A stretch of DNA of 64,000 nucleotides from Gammaproteobacteria bacterium (GTDB taxonomy: Bacteria; Pseudomonadota; Gammaproteobacteria; Thiohalomonadales; Thiohalomonadaceae): contig JALOAT010000005.1 in assembly GCA_023228645.1 (NCBI GenBank), forward strand, positions 76,766 to 140,765, written 5' to 3'. A model generated the notes under the pieces. It did not search any database, had not been told where the DNA came from, and worked only from the letters and a program-made list of their open reading frames with translations. Each line of letters opens with the position of its first letter. Within the stretch, counting starts at the first letter, position 1. A program made the position numbers and the translations under genes. Shown here piece after piece: positions 7,924-15,917 of the stretch.

Positions 7924-8863
7924 GTCTTCTCTGCTCGGCGAATCACCCGAATTTCTGGCGGCGGTGCGCTCAGCCCAGGTGGCCGCAGCGACCGATGTGA
8001 CCGTGCTGCTGCTCGGCGAGAGCGGCACCGGCAAGGAGGTGCTGGCGCATGCCATGCACGACAGCAGCCGCCGCGCGGACGGCCCTTTCGTGGCCATCAA
8101 CTGCGCGGCCCTTCCCGAGGCACTCGCCGAATCCGAACTCTTCGGCCACGCCAAAGGCGCTTTCACCGGTGCCGTCAGCGCCGCCCCTGGGCGCATCCGT
8201 GCCGCTGAGGGCGGCACCCTGTTCCTCGACGAGGTGGGCGAGCTGCCGCTTGCCATCCAGGCCAAGCTGCTGCGGTTCCTGGAAACCGGCGAGGTGCAGC
8301 CGGTGGGCGAGTCCTTCAGCCGCCGCGTCGACGTGCGCGTGATCGCCGCTACCCATCGCGACCTTCACCAGGAAGCCCAGGCCGGCCGTTTCCGCTCCGA
8401 CCTGTATTACCGCCTGAACGTCATCCCGCTGGAATTGCCGCCGTTGCGCGAACGCACCGGCGATATCCCGCTGCTTCTTTCGGCGTTTACCACCCGGCTG
8501 ACCCGGCAGCATGGACTTGAGCGCCCGCTCTATCAAGCTGCGACCTTAGCGCTGCTGGAGCGCTATCCGTGGCCCGGCAATGTGCGCGAGTTGCGCAACC
8601 TTTGTGAACGCATGGTGATCCTCTTCGCCGGCCGCCGCGTGGCACCCGAAAACCTGCCGTACGAGATCCGGGCGGAAGGACGTGCGACGGCGGATGCCCA
8701 TTTCGTGCTGCCAAGTAGCGGCATCTGCCTCGAGGAACTGGAACAGACCATGATCCGCCAGGCCCTGGAGCGCACCCACGGCAACCGCAGCCGCGCCGCC
8801 CGCCTCCTCGGCCTGACGCGTGACACGCTGCTTTACCGGTTGAAGAAGTACGCCATCGGTTGA
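7910..8863 (+). CDS. Sigma-54 activator of PspF-like layout (no receiver domain)
   Basis: 317-aa bacterial enhancer-binding protein that remodels sigma-54 RNA polymerase. The AAA+ domain starts almost at the N-terminus: Walker A GESGTGKE, sigma-54 contact loop KGAFTGA, Walker B GGTLFLDEVGEL, then the R-finger region DLYYRLNVIPL and PWPGNVRELRNLCERM. A Fis-type helix-turn-helix follows at the C-terminus (NRSRAARLLGLTRDTLLYRL). There is no receiver, GAF or PAS domain, as in PspF, so control must come from a partner protein or expression level. I chose the ATG at 7910 because the ESSLLGESPEF opening matches the family; the upstream in-frame extension overlaps the preceding gene. I found no clear sigma-54 promoter in the adjoining gaps. 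Confidence 0.88.
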   Translation: MNVFESSLLGESPEFLAAVRSAQVAAATDVTVLLLGESGTGKEVLAHAMHDSSRRADGPFVAINCAALPEALAESELFGHAKGAFTGAVSAAPGRIRAAEGGTLFLDEVGELPLAIQAKLLRFLETGEVQPVGESFSRRVDVRVIAATHRDLHQEAQAGRFRSDLYYRLNVIPLELPPLRERTGDIPLLLSAFTTRLTRQHGLERPLYQAATLALLERYPWPGNVRELRNLCERMVILFAGRRVAPENLPYEIRAEGRATADAHFVLPSSGICLEELEQTMIRQALERTHGNRSRAARLLGLTRDTLLYRLKKYAIG

Positions 8864-9129
8864 GTCTGTGCGATTCAACCGTAGCCCGGATAAAGCGCAG
8901 CGGAATCCGGTGGAGTCGCCGCGCCAGGAAGAAAACAACTCAACGCAGAGACGCCGAGGGCACAAAGACCGCAAAGGAACGTAGGCAGCTGGACCGGAAC
9001 GCATCAATGCTGCCGGTGACCATGTCTGGCCGTTGCGGCCCCCGAAGAGCACCGGATGGCGCACAGCGGAACCCGGCAAGCCGGCCGGGCTAAGATCCGG
9101 ATTCCGCATAGCACCATCCGGGCCACGCA
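8864..9129. repeat. Gene border filled with dispersed-repeat pieces
   Basis: No gene. 8881-8911 carries a copy of the GTAGCCCGGATAAAGC repeat (also at 26459-26539), and 8941-8982 a degenerate single arm of the CGCAGAG repeat family. 9045-9118 holds a degraded inverted pair of ATCCGG-type sequence. It lies between two convergent genes, so it may act as a terminator zone. Confidence 0.6.
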
Positions 9130-9591
9130 TCAGTGCGACATGTGCCCATGGTTCATGGCCATGCCCTGGCCCTTGCGCACTTCGAAGCTCACCGGCAGGG
9201 TTACGCCGTCCTCGAATTCGAGCACCACTTCCACCTTGTCACCGGCCTTGAGCGCCTGCTTGGGGCCGATGAGCATGATGTGCAGCCCGCCGGGCTGCAG
9301 CTTCACTTCACTACCGGCTGCAATCTCGACCTTTTCTTGCGGGACCATCTTGGCGAGGTTGTCTTCCATGATGGTCTTGTGCAGTTCTACCTTGTTCGCA
9401 ATGGCACTGCGCGCGGCCACCAGGGTGCGCATCTTGTCAGAACCGTTGTGCAGGGTGGCAAAGGCGCCCAGTGCCATGGCGTTCGCCGGGGCTTCGCGAA
9501 CCCATGCGTCCTTGACCATGAGTTCGGCGGCAGATGCAGCGCCCGCAACCAGGACCATACCGGCCAACAACAGTGATTTGATCATCTTCAC
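9130..9591 (-). CDS. PCu(A)C periplasmic copper chaperone
   Basis: About 153-aa exported copper(I)-binding protein; the family delivers copper to cytochrome oxidase Cu(A) or to other periplasmic users. An N-terminal signal peptide (MIKSLLLAGMVLVAGAASAA) is followed by the fold with KVELHKTIMEDNLAKM and LQPGGLHIMLIG, supplying the conserved His/Met ligands. The tail GMAMNHGHMSH adds more. Start: GTG at 9591 with GGAG about 8 bases upstream, or the ATG two codons later. It is the last gene of the minus-strand metal run, 39 bp after the copper receptor gene. Confidence 0.9.
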   Translation of the reverse strand: MKMIKSLLLAGMVLVAGAASAAELMVKDAWVREAPANAMALGAFATLHNGSDKMRTLVAARSAIANKVELHKTIMEDNLAKMVPQEKVEIAAGSEVKLQPGGLHIMLIGPKQALKAGDKVEVVLEFEDGVTLPVSFEVRKGQGMAMNHGHMSH

Positions 9592-9630
9592 AAACGTATC
9601 TCCGCTTTGTTTTCTCTGGATCACAACGGC

Positions 9631-11586
9631 TCAGAAAGACAGGGTGGCCTTCATCCACCACAAACGACCGGGTTCGTTGACGCGTTCAGGTTTGCCGTAA
9701 CCCGCAACCTGCGCACCAGCGCGGCTCAGGTGTTCCGCATAGGTCTCATCAAACAGGTTATCGACACCCGCCGTGATTTTGAGGTTCTCGTTGGCACGAT
9801 AACCGGCATTGAACGATACCACGGTGAAACTGTCGGTCTCGCCCACATCGGCGCCCGCAATACCGCCGCGGTCCACATCGACTCGGTCCTGTTCGGCAGC
9901 GGCACGCACCAGGAGGGTGGCGGCCCAGGTCTTGTCGTCATAGCCGAGGCTCACGGTACCCTCCAGGGGAGGCACTTGGGCGAGCGCCACGTCGTCGGTG
10001 TCGTTCTCGCCGATCACGTGCGCCAGGGTGGCGCGTGCGGTCCAGTTGGGAGCAATCGCGTAGGCCGCATCGGCCTCGAAGCCGTACAACGTGGCATCCA
10101 CGTTTTTGGCCGCACCGGCCGGCTTGGCCGAGGGATTAAGCGAATGATCGATGAGGATGAAGTCATCCACGCGCGTGTAGAAGGCCGACACGGTCGCGTC
10201 GAGCTGACCACTGCGGAATGCCGCGCCCAGATCGAACTGGGTGCTCTTCTCCGTGTCGATGTCGAAAGTGCGCACGCGTTCCCAGTAGTCCGGCGCACGT
10301 TCCGCACGGCCGACACCGGCCAGCACTCGCCAGCTATCGGAAAGCGCATGTTCGTAACGCACGAACGCACCGCGCGTGGTGTCATCATCTTCTGTCCCAG
10401 CCGCGACGCCGCCGACAGCCGCATCCGCCTTGGCTGTCGTTTTATCCATGCGCAGCCCGGCAGCGAACAGATCCCGCTCACCCACGGCGTGTTCCAGTTG
10501 CGCGAAAATCCCGCGCTGTTCGAATGACATGTCAGCCATACGCGGCGTTGTCGTCGCACCGCGCTTGGTATGTTCATCGTCGCGATAATCCGTACCGACA
10601 ATCAATCCTGTTCGATCACCCACTGCCAGGTCGACCACCAGGCGGGCACCGTCCGTCGTCCTGTCCGGATTGCTCACCATCTTCATCATCGGTGGCGCTG
10701 GCGGTGTACGTAACGAAAAGTTGTCCATCACGTGGTCCACATAGCTGTGGTAGTACTGCGCCTCGATGCGTTGCACCAGCGGTGACAGGTTGTCGCGGGA
10801 GGCCTTCACGCCCCAGGCCTCACGATCGAACACCACGCCGTCCATGGTGCGATCGGCGTAGGCGGCCTCGCCGTCGGAGCGGTCCACGTTCAGCTCGATG
10901 CGGGTGTCTTCATCGGGCGTCCAGCCCACGATGGCCGTGCCGCTCCAGCGCTCGTACTCGGAATGCACTTTGTTGCCGTCGCCGTCCTCGTAGTCATCGG
11001 AGGCCAAACGCGTGCCGATGATGCGCATGAAACCGGGCGCCGCACCTGCCGTGGCATCGACGATCTGGTCGTTGCGGCCAAAACTGCCGACCATGCCACC
11101 GGCCATGAAGCGCGTGCCGGCCTCTTCGAAGCGCGGCGTGACACGTTCGAACAACACGGTGCCTGCCACATTGCCGCCACCGTACAGCACGCTCTGCGGG
11201 CCCTTCAGCACGGTCACCTTGTCGAAGGATTCGGGATAGGTGTAGGCCGTGGGCGGGTCCATTCGGCCGCCGCAACCGCCGAACACATAGGCGCCGTCCT
11301 GCAGGATATTGAGGCGCGAACCGCCCAAGCCGCGGAACACCGGATCGCCCGAGGTGCCACCCTTGCGTACGCTGGAAAAACCCGGGATGTTCTTGAGAAA
11401 CGCCGCGCCGTCACCCGCGGGCACCGGTTGCCGCGGCGCCTTGGGATCCGTTTCCACGGTGATCGGGTCGGACATGGCCGGCGCGGTGACCACCATCTCG
11501 CCCAGATAACCGGGGCTGTTTTCCTGGGCCAGGGTAGTGAAAGGCACCAGCGTGCCGGCCGCTAAGGCCATCCATCTCTTCATCAT
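9631..11586 (-). CDS. TonB-dependent copper receptor, OprC/NosA type
   Basis: 651-aa outer-membrane beta-barrel importer. A signal peptide ends at TTLAQ, the plug domain has FRGLGGSRLNILQDGAYVFG, and the diagnostic GCGGRMDPPTAYTYPE and VTVLKGPQSVLYGGGNVAG motifs are those of the TonB-copper family (OprC, NosA). The barrel ends in KATLSF with a C-terminal Phe. The ATG at 11586 has AGGAGT seven bases upstream; the longer in-frame extension is not used. It sits directly after tonB and before the PCu(A)C chaperone, which strongly suggests copper as substrate. The energy source would be the ExbB-ExbD-TonB encoded upstream. Confidence 0.92.
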   Translation of the reverse strand: MMKRWMALAAGTLVPFTTLAQENSPGYLGEMVVTAPAMSDPITVETDPKAPRQPVPAGDGAAFLKNIPGFSSVRKGGTSGDPVFRGLGGSRLNILQDGAYVFGGCGGRMDPPTAYTYPESFDKVTVLKGPQSVLYGGGNVAGTVLFERVTPRFEEAGTRFMAGGMVGSFGRNDQIVDATAGAAPGFMRIIGTRLASDDYEDGDGNKVHSEYERWSGTAIVGWTPDEDTRIELNVDRSDGEAAYADRTMDGVVFDREAWGVKASRDNLSPLVQRIEAQYYHSYVDHVMDNFSLRTPPAPPMMKMVSNPDRTTDGARLVVDLAVGDRTGLIVGTDYRDDEHTKRGATTTPRMADMSFEQRGIFAQLEHAVGERDLFAAGLRMDKTTAKADAAVGGVAAGTEDDDTTRGAFVRYEHALSDSWRVLAGVGRAERAPDYWERVRTFDIDTEKSTQFDLGAAFRSGQLDATVSAFYTRVDDFILIDHSLNPSAKPAGAAKNVDATLYGFEADAAYAIAPNWTARATLAHVIGENDTDDVALAQVPPLEGTVSLGYDDKTWAATLLVRAAAEQDRVDVDRGGIAGADVGETDSFTVVSFNAGYRANENLKITAGVDNLFDETYAEHLSRAGAQVAGYGKPERVNEPGRLWWMKATLSF

Positions 11587-11658
11587 CGTCAACTCCTGTT
11601 GTCCAACACTTTTCGAAAATGCACTTGCACCACGGGAAACCGTTTCATGCACACCCAA

Positions 11659-12339
11659 TCAGCGGATAGCCTTGAGGCTGAACTCCATGCCGAAACTCAC
11701 GGGCAGCGGCAGACTCAGCCCTTCGGGCGGCGGCGGCAGCGGCAAAGCCGCAGACACGGCATTGCAGGCCGCGCCCTGCAACAGTGCCGGGCCCGACGTG
11801 CAACGCAGACCGGAAACGCCGCCCGCCTCCACCACCATCAGGCTCACCTGCACGTGTCCTTCCACACCGCGCCGCCGGGCGATGGGCGGATAGAACTTGT
11901 GCCGCTCAATGTGCGCCATAAGCTCCTGCTCATACCGCTGACGCGCCTTCGCGAGCGACGCCGCTTGCGCCAGTTCCGCCATTGCGTCCGCGGCCTGGTC
12001 GCTGGTCACGGGCGCGCTCACCTCGGCCGGTTCCGGCTGCGCCTCGGGGGTTTCTTCCGGGGGCGGTTCCACGGCTTCAACCCGCTCCGTCGTCGGCTTC
12101 GGTTTTGGTGGCTTCGGTTTCGGCGGCTTGGGTTTTTCCGGGACGGGCACGGGTGTTTCCACGGCCTTGGACGCGGGCACTGCTGGCGAAGCCACGGAAC
12201 GGAAGCTCAAGCGCACCGGCTCACGGGTCTGCACACCATCTTCCCGTCCCTGCTCCACCGAGGCCTGATACAACACTGCCCCGTGCACGAGCACCGACAC
12301 AGCAACGGCGACACCCCACTGTCGGAGGCCATCGGCCAT
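11659..12339 (-). CDS. tonB: TonB energy-transducing protein
   Basis: 226 aa. An N-terminal membrane anchor (WGVAVAVSVLVHGAVLY) is followed by a long periplasmic Pro/Lys/Glu-rich linker with PEKPKPPKPKPPKPKP. The C-terminal TonB domain follows (HKFYPPIARRRGVEGHVQVSL). It couples the proton-motive force from ExbB-ExbD to outer-membrane receptors. The first in-frame ATG pair overlaps the exbD stop; I use the second. It is part of a tight run with exbB and exbD and is followed after 72 bp by the copper receptor, so it is probably dedicated to the receptors of this cluster. Confidence 0.93.
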   Translation of the reverse strand: MADGLRQWGVAVAVSVLVHGAVLYQASVEQGREDGVQTREPVRLSFRSVASPAVPASKAVETPVPVPEKPKPPKPKPPKPKPTTERVEAVEPPPEETPEAQPEPAEVSAPVTSDQAADAMAELAQAASLAKARQRYEQELMAHIERHKFYPPIARRRGVEGHVQVSLMVVEAGGVSGLRCTSGPALLQGAACNAVSAALPLPPPPEGLSLPLPVSFGMEFSLKAIR

Positions 12340-12737
12340 CACGGTTGCTCGGTGAGGATGTCGACGCCACTCGCTCCGGCCGCGCGTGCGGCATCAAGCA
12401 CCGAAACCAGTTCGCTCAGCGGCACTTCCCGGTCACCGCGCAGTTGTACGTTCTTGTCGGATCGCTTGGCCAATTCCTCGCGCAACACCTCGCCGAGAGT
12501 GTCTTTCTCCACGATGTGCTCGTGCAACAGGATGTGGCCCTCACGCGACACCACCACTTCCAGGCGGTCCTGCGGCGCCTCGCTGCCGCTGCTCGCCTCG
12601 GGCAGTTCAACCGGCAGGGTCTCCTCGCGCACGAAATGGGACGTGAGCATGAAGAAGATCAGCAGCAGGAACACCATGTCGATGATGGGCGTCAGGTCGA
12701 ACGCCTTGCTCACCCGGCGACAGCCTTCAAACTGCAT
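12339..12737 (-). CDS. exbD: ExbD biopolymer transport protein
   Basis: 132 aa. One transmembrane helix near the N-terminus holds the proton-path Asp in DLTPIIDMVFLLLIFFMLTS, and a periplasmic ExbD/TolR domain ends in GVDILTEQP. It forms the ion-driven motor with ExbB and TonB. The ATG at 12737 overlaps the exbB end by 11 bp. A longer open frame upstream is out of keeping with the family. Confidence 0.93.
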   Translation of the reverse strand: MQFEGCRRVSKAFDLTPIIDMVFLLLIFFMLTSHFVREETLPVELPEASSGSEAPQDRLEVVVSREGHILLHEHIVEKDTLGEVLREELAKRSDKNVQLRGDREVPLSELVSVLDAARAAGASGVDILTEQP

Positions 12738-13386
12738 CGGCGACCGCCTTCGAATGATGGCTGACCGGACCTTCGTCCAGTTCCGGCACGTGGGGCAGAT
12801 TTTCCAGTACCAGTGAGGCGTAGGTTCGCATGGCATGGGCGCGGCGATCGGCCATGCCTTCCAGGGTGTGCAGCAGAATCAGAATGGGCAGCGCTACGGC
12901 AAGGCCCACGCCGGTAGTGATCATGGCCTCCCAGATACCACCCGCGAGGGCCTGTGCATCCACGCGCCCGCCGGCCGATTCGATGACCATGAAGGCCTTG
13001 ATCATCCCGGTGACGGTGCCGAACAGACCGAGCAGCGTGGCGGTGTTGCCCATGATGCCAAGCGTGCGGAAGCCGCGCTCCATGCGCTGCAGTTCCTCGG
13101 ATCCTACCCGCGAGCCCACACGCCCCAGGTCCTGCACACCTTCGCCGCTGGCCTGCACCAGCGCACGCATGAGCCTTGCCTCGGGACCGGTGGCACCGGC
13201 CAGCACCCGGTCCGCATCGCCACGACGCAGGGCACCGATGATTTGGCTTTCGAAATTTCCGGGCAGACGGCCCAAGCGGGCAAAAAAGATACTGCGTTCG
13301 ATCACGATGGCGAGCGCCACTACGGAGTAACCAAACAAGATCCAGGCGATGGGACCGCCCTTGTCGAGAAGATCGATGACGCTCAT
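12727..13386 (-). CDS. exbB: ExbB / MotA-TolQ family proton channel protein
   Basis: 219 aa with three predicted membrane helices: AWILFGYSVVALAIVIERS near the N-terminus, TLGIMGNTATLLGLFGTVTG in the middle, and ITTGVGLAVALPILILLH after it. The order and the conserved T-GLAVAIP-type motif are those of ExbB. The ATG at 13386 overlaps the preceding stop in an ATGA arrangement, showing translational coupling with the DsbD-like gene upstream. The open frame extends another 83 codons but overlaps that gene. Confidence 0.93.
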   Translation of the reverse strand: MSVIDLLDKGGPIAWILFGYSVVALAIVIERSIFFARLGRLPGNFESQIIGALRRGDADRVLAGATGPEARLMRALVQASGEGVQDLGRVGSRVGSEELQRMERGFRTLGIMGNTATLLGLFGTVTGMIKAFMVIESAGGRVDAQALAGGIWEAMITTGVGLAVALPILILLHTLEGMADRRAHAMRTYASLVLENLPHVPELDEGPVSHHSKAVADAV

Positions 13387-14033
13387 GGTTTTATCCAACC
13401 GAGAAGAGTGACGGTACCGAGCGCGATGAGTGAAACTCCCGCGCCGGTTTCCAGACGACCGCGCCAATGGGCCACGTGAGCGCGCACCTGGGCGCCGAAA
13501 CGCGCGACCAATGCGCCGAAAACGATGGCAGGCACCACCACCGCACCGAGCCCGAAGGCAAGGCCGAGGGCAGCGCCCGCGCCCGCCTCGGCCGTCGCCG
13601 CCGCGGCGAGCAGCACCGTGCCGAGCGGCAGGCACGGATTGAATGCCATCCCCGCTCCCATGGCAAACAATGCATAAGGCAGAGGTCGCACGGCACGGCG
13701 CATGACGCTTTGGTCCGAGCTTTTCACCTTGCAGCCTTGCTTGCCGCGCACCAGCGACAGGCCCGCCAGCACGGTGGCCCCGCCCAGCAGCCAGGCCGCC
13801 AGGGAAGAATCCACCAACCGGGTGGCTGCATTGCCTGCCACGCCGGCCACCGCGCCCAGCGACGCGTAGCCTAACAAACGTCCCAACGAAAACGGAACTA
13901 CCGTCCGCCAGCCGCTGCCCTCATGCAGGAACACCGGGCCGAGATACGGCAGGCAGGCCACGTTGCACGCCCCGGCGCCGTACACCAGCCCCATGGTGAG
14001 GGCGGCGAAAAAGCCAAGCGCCACCGGTTCCAT
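13383..14033 (-). CDS. CcdA/DsbD-like membrane protein of the metal run
   Basis: 216 aa, about six transmembrane segments. It carries a cysteine pair typical of transmembrane thiol electron carriers: ACNVACLPYLGPV in segment 1 and FNPCLPLGTVLLA in a middle segment, each a Cys followed by Leu-Pro. This is the TauE/SafE, DsbD_2 superfamily. By analogy with CcdA/DsbD it may pass electrons from the cytoplasm to the periplasm, or may itself act as a metal permease. It sits between the polyferredoxin and exbB, sharing one base with the former and four with the latter, so all are co-translated. Function is inferred, not shown. Confidence 0.72.
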   Translation of the reverse strand: MEPVALGFFAALTMGLVYGAGACNVACLPYLGPVFLHEGSGWRTVVPFSLGRLLGYASLGAVAGVAGNAATRLVDSSLAAWLLGGATVLAGLSLVRGKQGCKVKSSDQSVMRRAVRPLPYALFAMGAGMAFNPCLPLGTVLLAAAATAEAGAGAALGLAFGLGAVVVPAIVFGALVARFGAQVRAHVAHWRGRLETGAGVSLIALGTVTLLGWIKP

Positions 14034-15061
14034 CAGCGCGCCTCCTTGCGCGCACGCCACCAAGCGCGCACGTTACCCGCTTCCCAAACGGACTGCGCCT
14101 TCTTGCGTGCCTTGAAATAGACGGGATCGGCACGCAACACGGGCACGAAGGCGTACTTCAGTTGCAGCACATCCTTGTCGGGACAGAACTCCACACAACG
14201 GCCACACAACGTGCAATCCTCGAAGGTGACGTCCTTCTTCGTCATCTCCGTGTGGATCTCGCGGATGTCCATGGGGCAGGCCTTGGCGCACAGACCGCAT
14301 TTTTCGCAGCGCGGCTTGGCGTTCTTGACCAGGCGCACGAGGCCCAGCTTGCGAAACACCGCATGCATGGCGAGCATGGGACACACGCGGCAGAAGGGCT
14401 GACGCATTTTCATGGACAGCGCGGCGGTCAGACCGAACAACATCGCACCGATGAGCGAAAGCACTAAAGCACCGGCCGACGAGGTGTCCATCACCAGTTG
14501 CGAGCCGTTACCGCTCGCGAGCGTGGTGAGGATGCGGCTCGGACAGATGCTGCAGTAAGGGCTGCCGAGCGCGTGGTCCACGAGCCCGACCCCTGCCAAT
14601 ACTGGAATGCCGAACACCAGCAGTACCAGTACCAACCATTTCACTGGACGGATGCGGCGTACTGTCGCTTCCGGCAGCGAGGCCGCGCGTGCCACGCCGA
14701 GCTTCTGCCCGAGCATGCCCATGACTTCCTGGAAGAAGCCCAACGGACAGATCCAGCCGCAGAACGCCTTGTTGAGCAAGACGAACAACACCAGGAAAGT
14801 GCCGAGCGTGATCAGCGTGGGCAGCAAGGCGGCCAACAACGAGGTGCCGGCCGCAATCGCCGCACCGAAGCGGTGATCCATTTGGTGCTGGAACGGAATG
14901 AGGGCGCAGTAGTCCGCGGTTTGCGTGTCATAGGCACACGCGAGCACGGGGAAGGCGCCAGAGATCTTGTCGGCCGTGTAGAAGCCCACCACAACCGAGC
15001 CGTACACCAGGAACACGAAGGCGGCCAACTGCACCAGCTTGCGGATAACGGAAAGGTTCAT
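14033..15061 (-). CDS. NapH/NosR-like membrane polyferredoxin (4Fe-4S)
   Basis: 342 aa. About five membrane helices carry FCGWICPLGFFQEVMG, YCSICPSR and FCRVCPML. A cytoplasmic tail has two classical 4Fe-4S clusters (CEKCGLCAKACP and CTLCGRCVEFCP). This layout moves electrons across the inner membrane in NapH, NosR, RdxA/CcoG and the FtrD subunit of the FtrABCD iron importer. In this run it probably supplies electrons to reduce the imported metal or a periplasmic partner. The ATG at 15061 overlaps the preceding gene by 4 bp. Confidence 0.82.
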   Translation of the reverse strand: MNLSVIRKLVQLAAFVFLVYGSVVVGFYTADKISGAFPVLACAYDTQTADYCALIPFQHQMDHRFGAAIAAGTSLLAALLPTLITLGTFLVLFVLLNKAFCGWICPLGFFQEVMGMLGQKLGVARAASLPEATVRRIRPVKWLVLVLLVFGIPVLAGVGLVDHALGSPYCSICPSRILTTLASGNGSQLVMDTSSAGALVLSLIGAMLFGLTAALSMKMRQPFCRVCPMLAMHAVFRKLGLVRLVKNAKPRCEKCGLCAKACPMDIREIHTEMTKKDVTFEDCTLCGRCVEFCPDKDVLQLKYAFVPVLRADPVYFKARKKAQSVWEAGNVRAWWRARKEAR

Positions 15062-15909
15062 GCGCGACCCTCCGTGGGCAACCGCCGCCACAGCGCCACG
15101 CCGCCGACAAACCCGACCACCAGCGCGACCACGCCACCCACCGACGATTGCCAGTGTGCCGGGTTGGCGTGGTACTCGGCAGTCAGTGTGGTGCGACGCA
15201 CGAAGCCGTTTTGCGTGTGTGCCGTGCTCACGATGAACTCGGCGGGTGCGTTCGCCGCGCGTCCCGGCGCGACGTGCGCGAAATCTTCCGGGAGCACGAA
15301 TTCGACACGGCCCTGCCCGTCACTAACCCCCTCCACCAGGCTGCCATGGGTGGTCACGAGCTGCACCGGCTGTCCTGCCAGGGGCTTGCCCGTGAGGCGT
15401 ATCTCGAACACGGCACGCTTGCTGGTTTCGTAGCGCCAGTGCTCGCGCGGCAGAGGTGCGGGGACAATCTCGAGCGCAGCCTTGTGTGCATCGAGCAAGC
15501 GGCGAGGACTCTCGCCGCTCGGCTTGCCGTGCATGTACACGTAACGCAGCGCGACTTCCTCGCCGGACTCCCCCGAACGCGACGCCATGAGCAGGTGGTA
15601 GTTGTCGACGCCGGAGGGGCGCACCGCAACCTGCCCGTCCGCCTTCGCGTCGGGCAGTGCCCTCTGCTCGAGGTCGGGCCTCCAGAACATCAGTGTGGCA
15701 CCGGCGCCGTCACGCAGATAAGCGGTGGCAGGGCGGCGATCATGCCCGTGGCCGTGTCCGCCGCCCTCCCCCTCATGCGCCACGACTTCAGGGAGCGACC
15801 GCCACACGAGCATTGCCTCCGCAGGTAGCGCGACGATCAGAACGACAGACATCAAGATACTGCAGACCAGCGGCGTGGATCGGATGCTGGTTGATTTAGT
15901 CTCTTGCAT
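15058..15909 (-). CDS. DUF4198-like periplasmic membrane-anchored protein
   Basis: 283 aa. An N-terminal hydrophobic export segment (PLVCSILMSVVLIVALPA) is followed by a short His/Gly-rich stretch, GEGGGHGHGHD, likely to bind metal. A large periplasmic beta-rich region follows with GKPLAGQPVQLVTTHGSLVEG, typical of DUF4198 / nickel-cobalt accessory domains. A C-terminal membrane helix (SVGGVVALVVGFVGGVALW) anchors it. It lies between the first TonB receptor (8-bp gap) and the polyferredoxin (4-bp overlap). It may be a periplasmic metal-capture or scaffold protein; the exact family assignment is by pattern only. Confidence 0.6.
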   Translation of the reverse strand: MQETKSTSIRSTPLVCSILMSVVLIVALPAEAMLVWRSLPEVVAHEGEGGGHGHGHDRRPATAYLRDGAGATLMFWRPDLEQRALPDAKADGQVAVRPSGVDNYHLLMASRSGESGEEVALRYVYMHGKPSGESPRRLLDAHKAALEIVPAPLPREHWRYETSKRAVFEIRLTGKPLAGQPVQLVTTHGSLVEGVSDGQGRVEFVLPEDFAHVAPGRAANAPAEFIVSTAHTQNGFVRRTTLTAEYHANPAHWQSSVGGVVALVVGFVGGVALWRRLPTEGRA

Positions 15910-15917
15910 GACATTCG

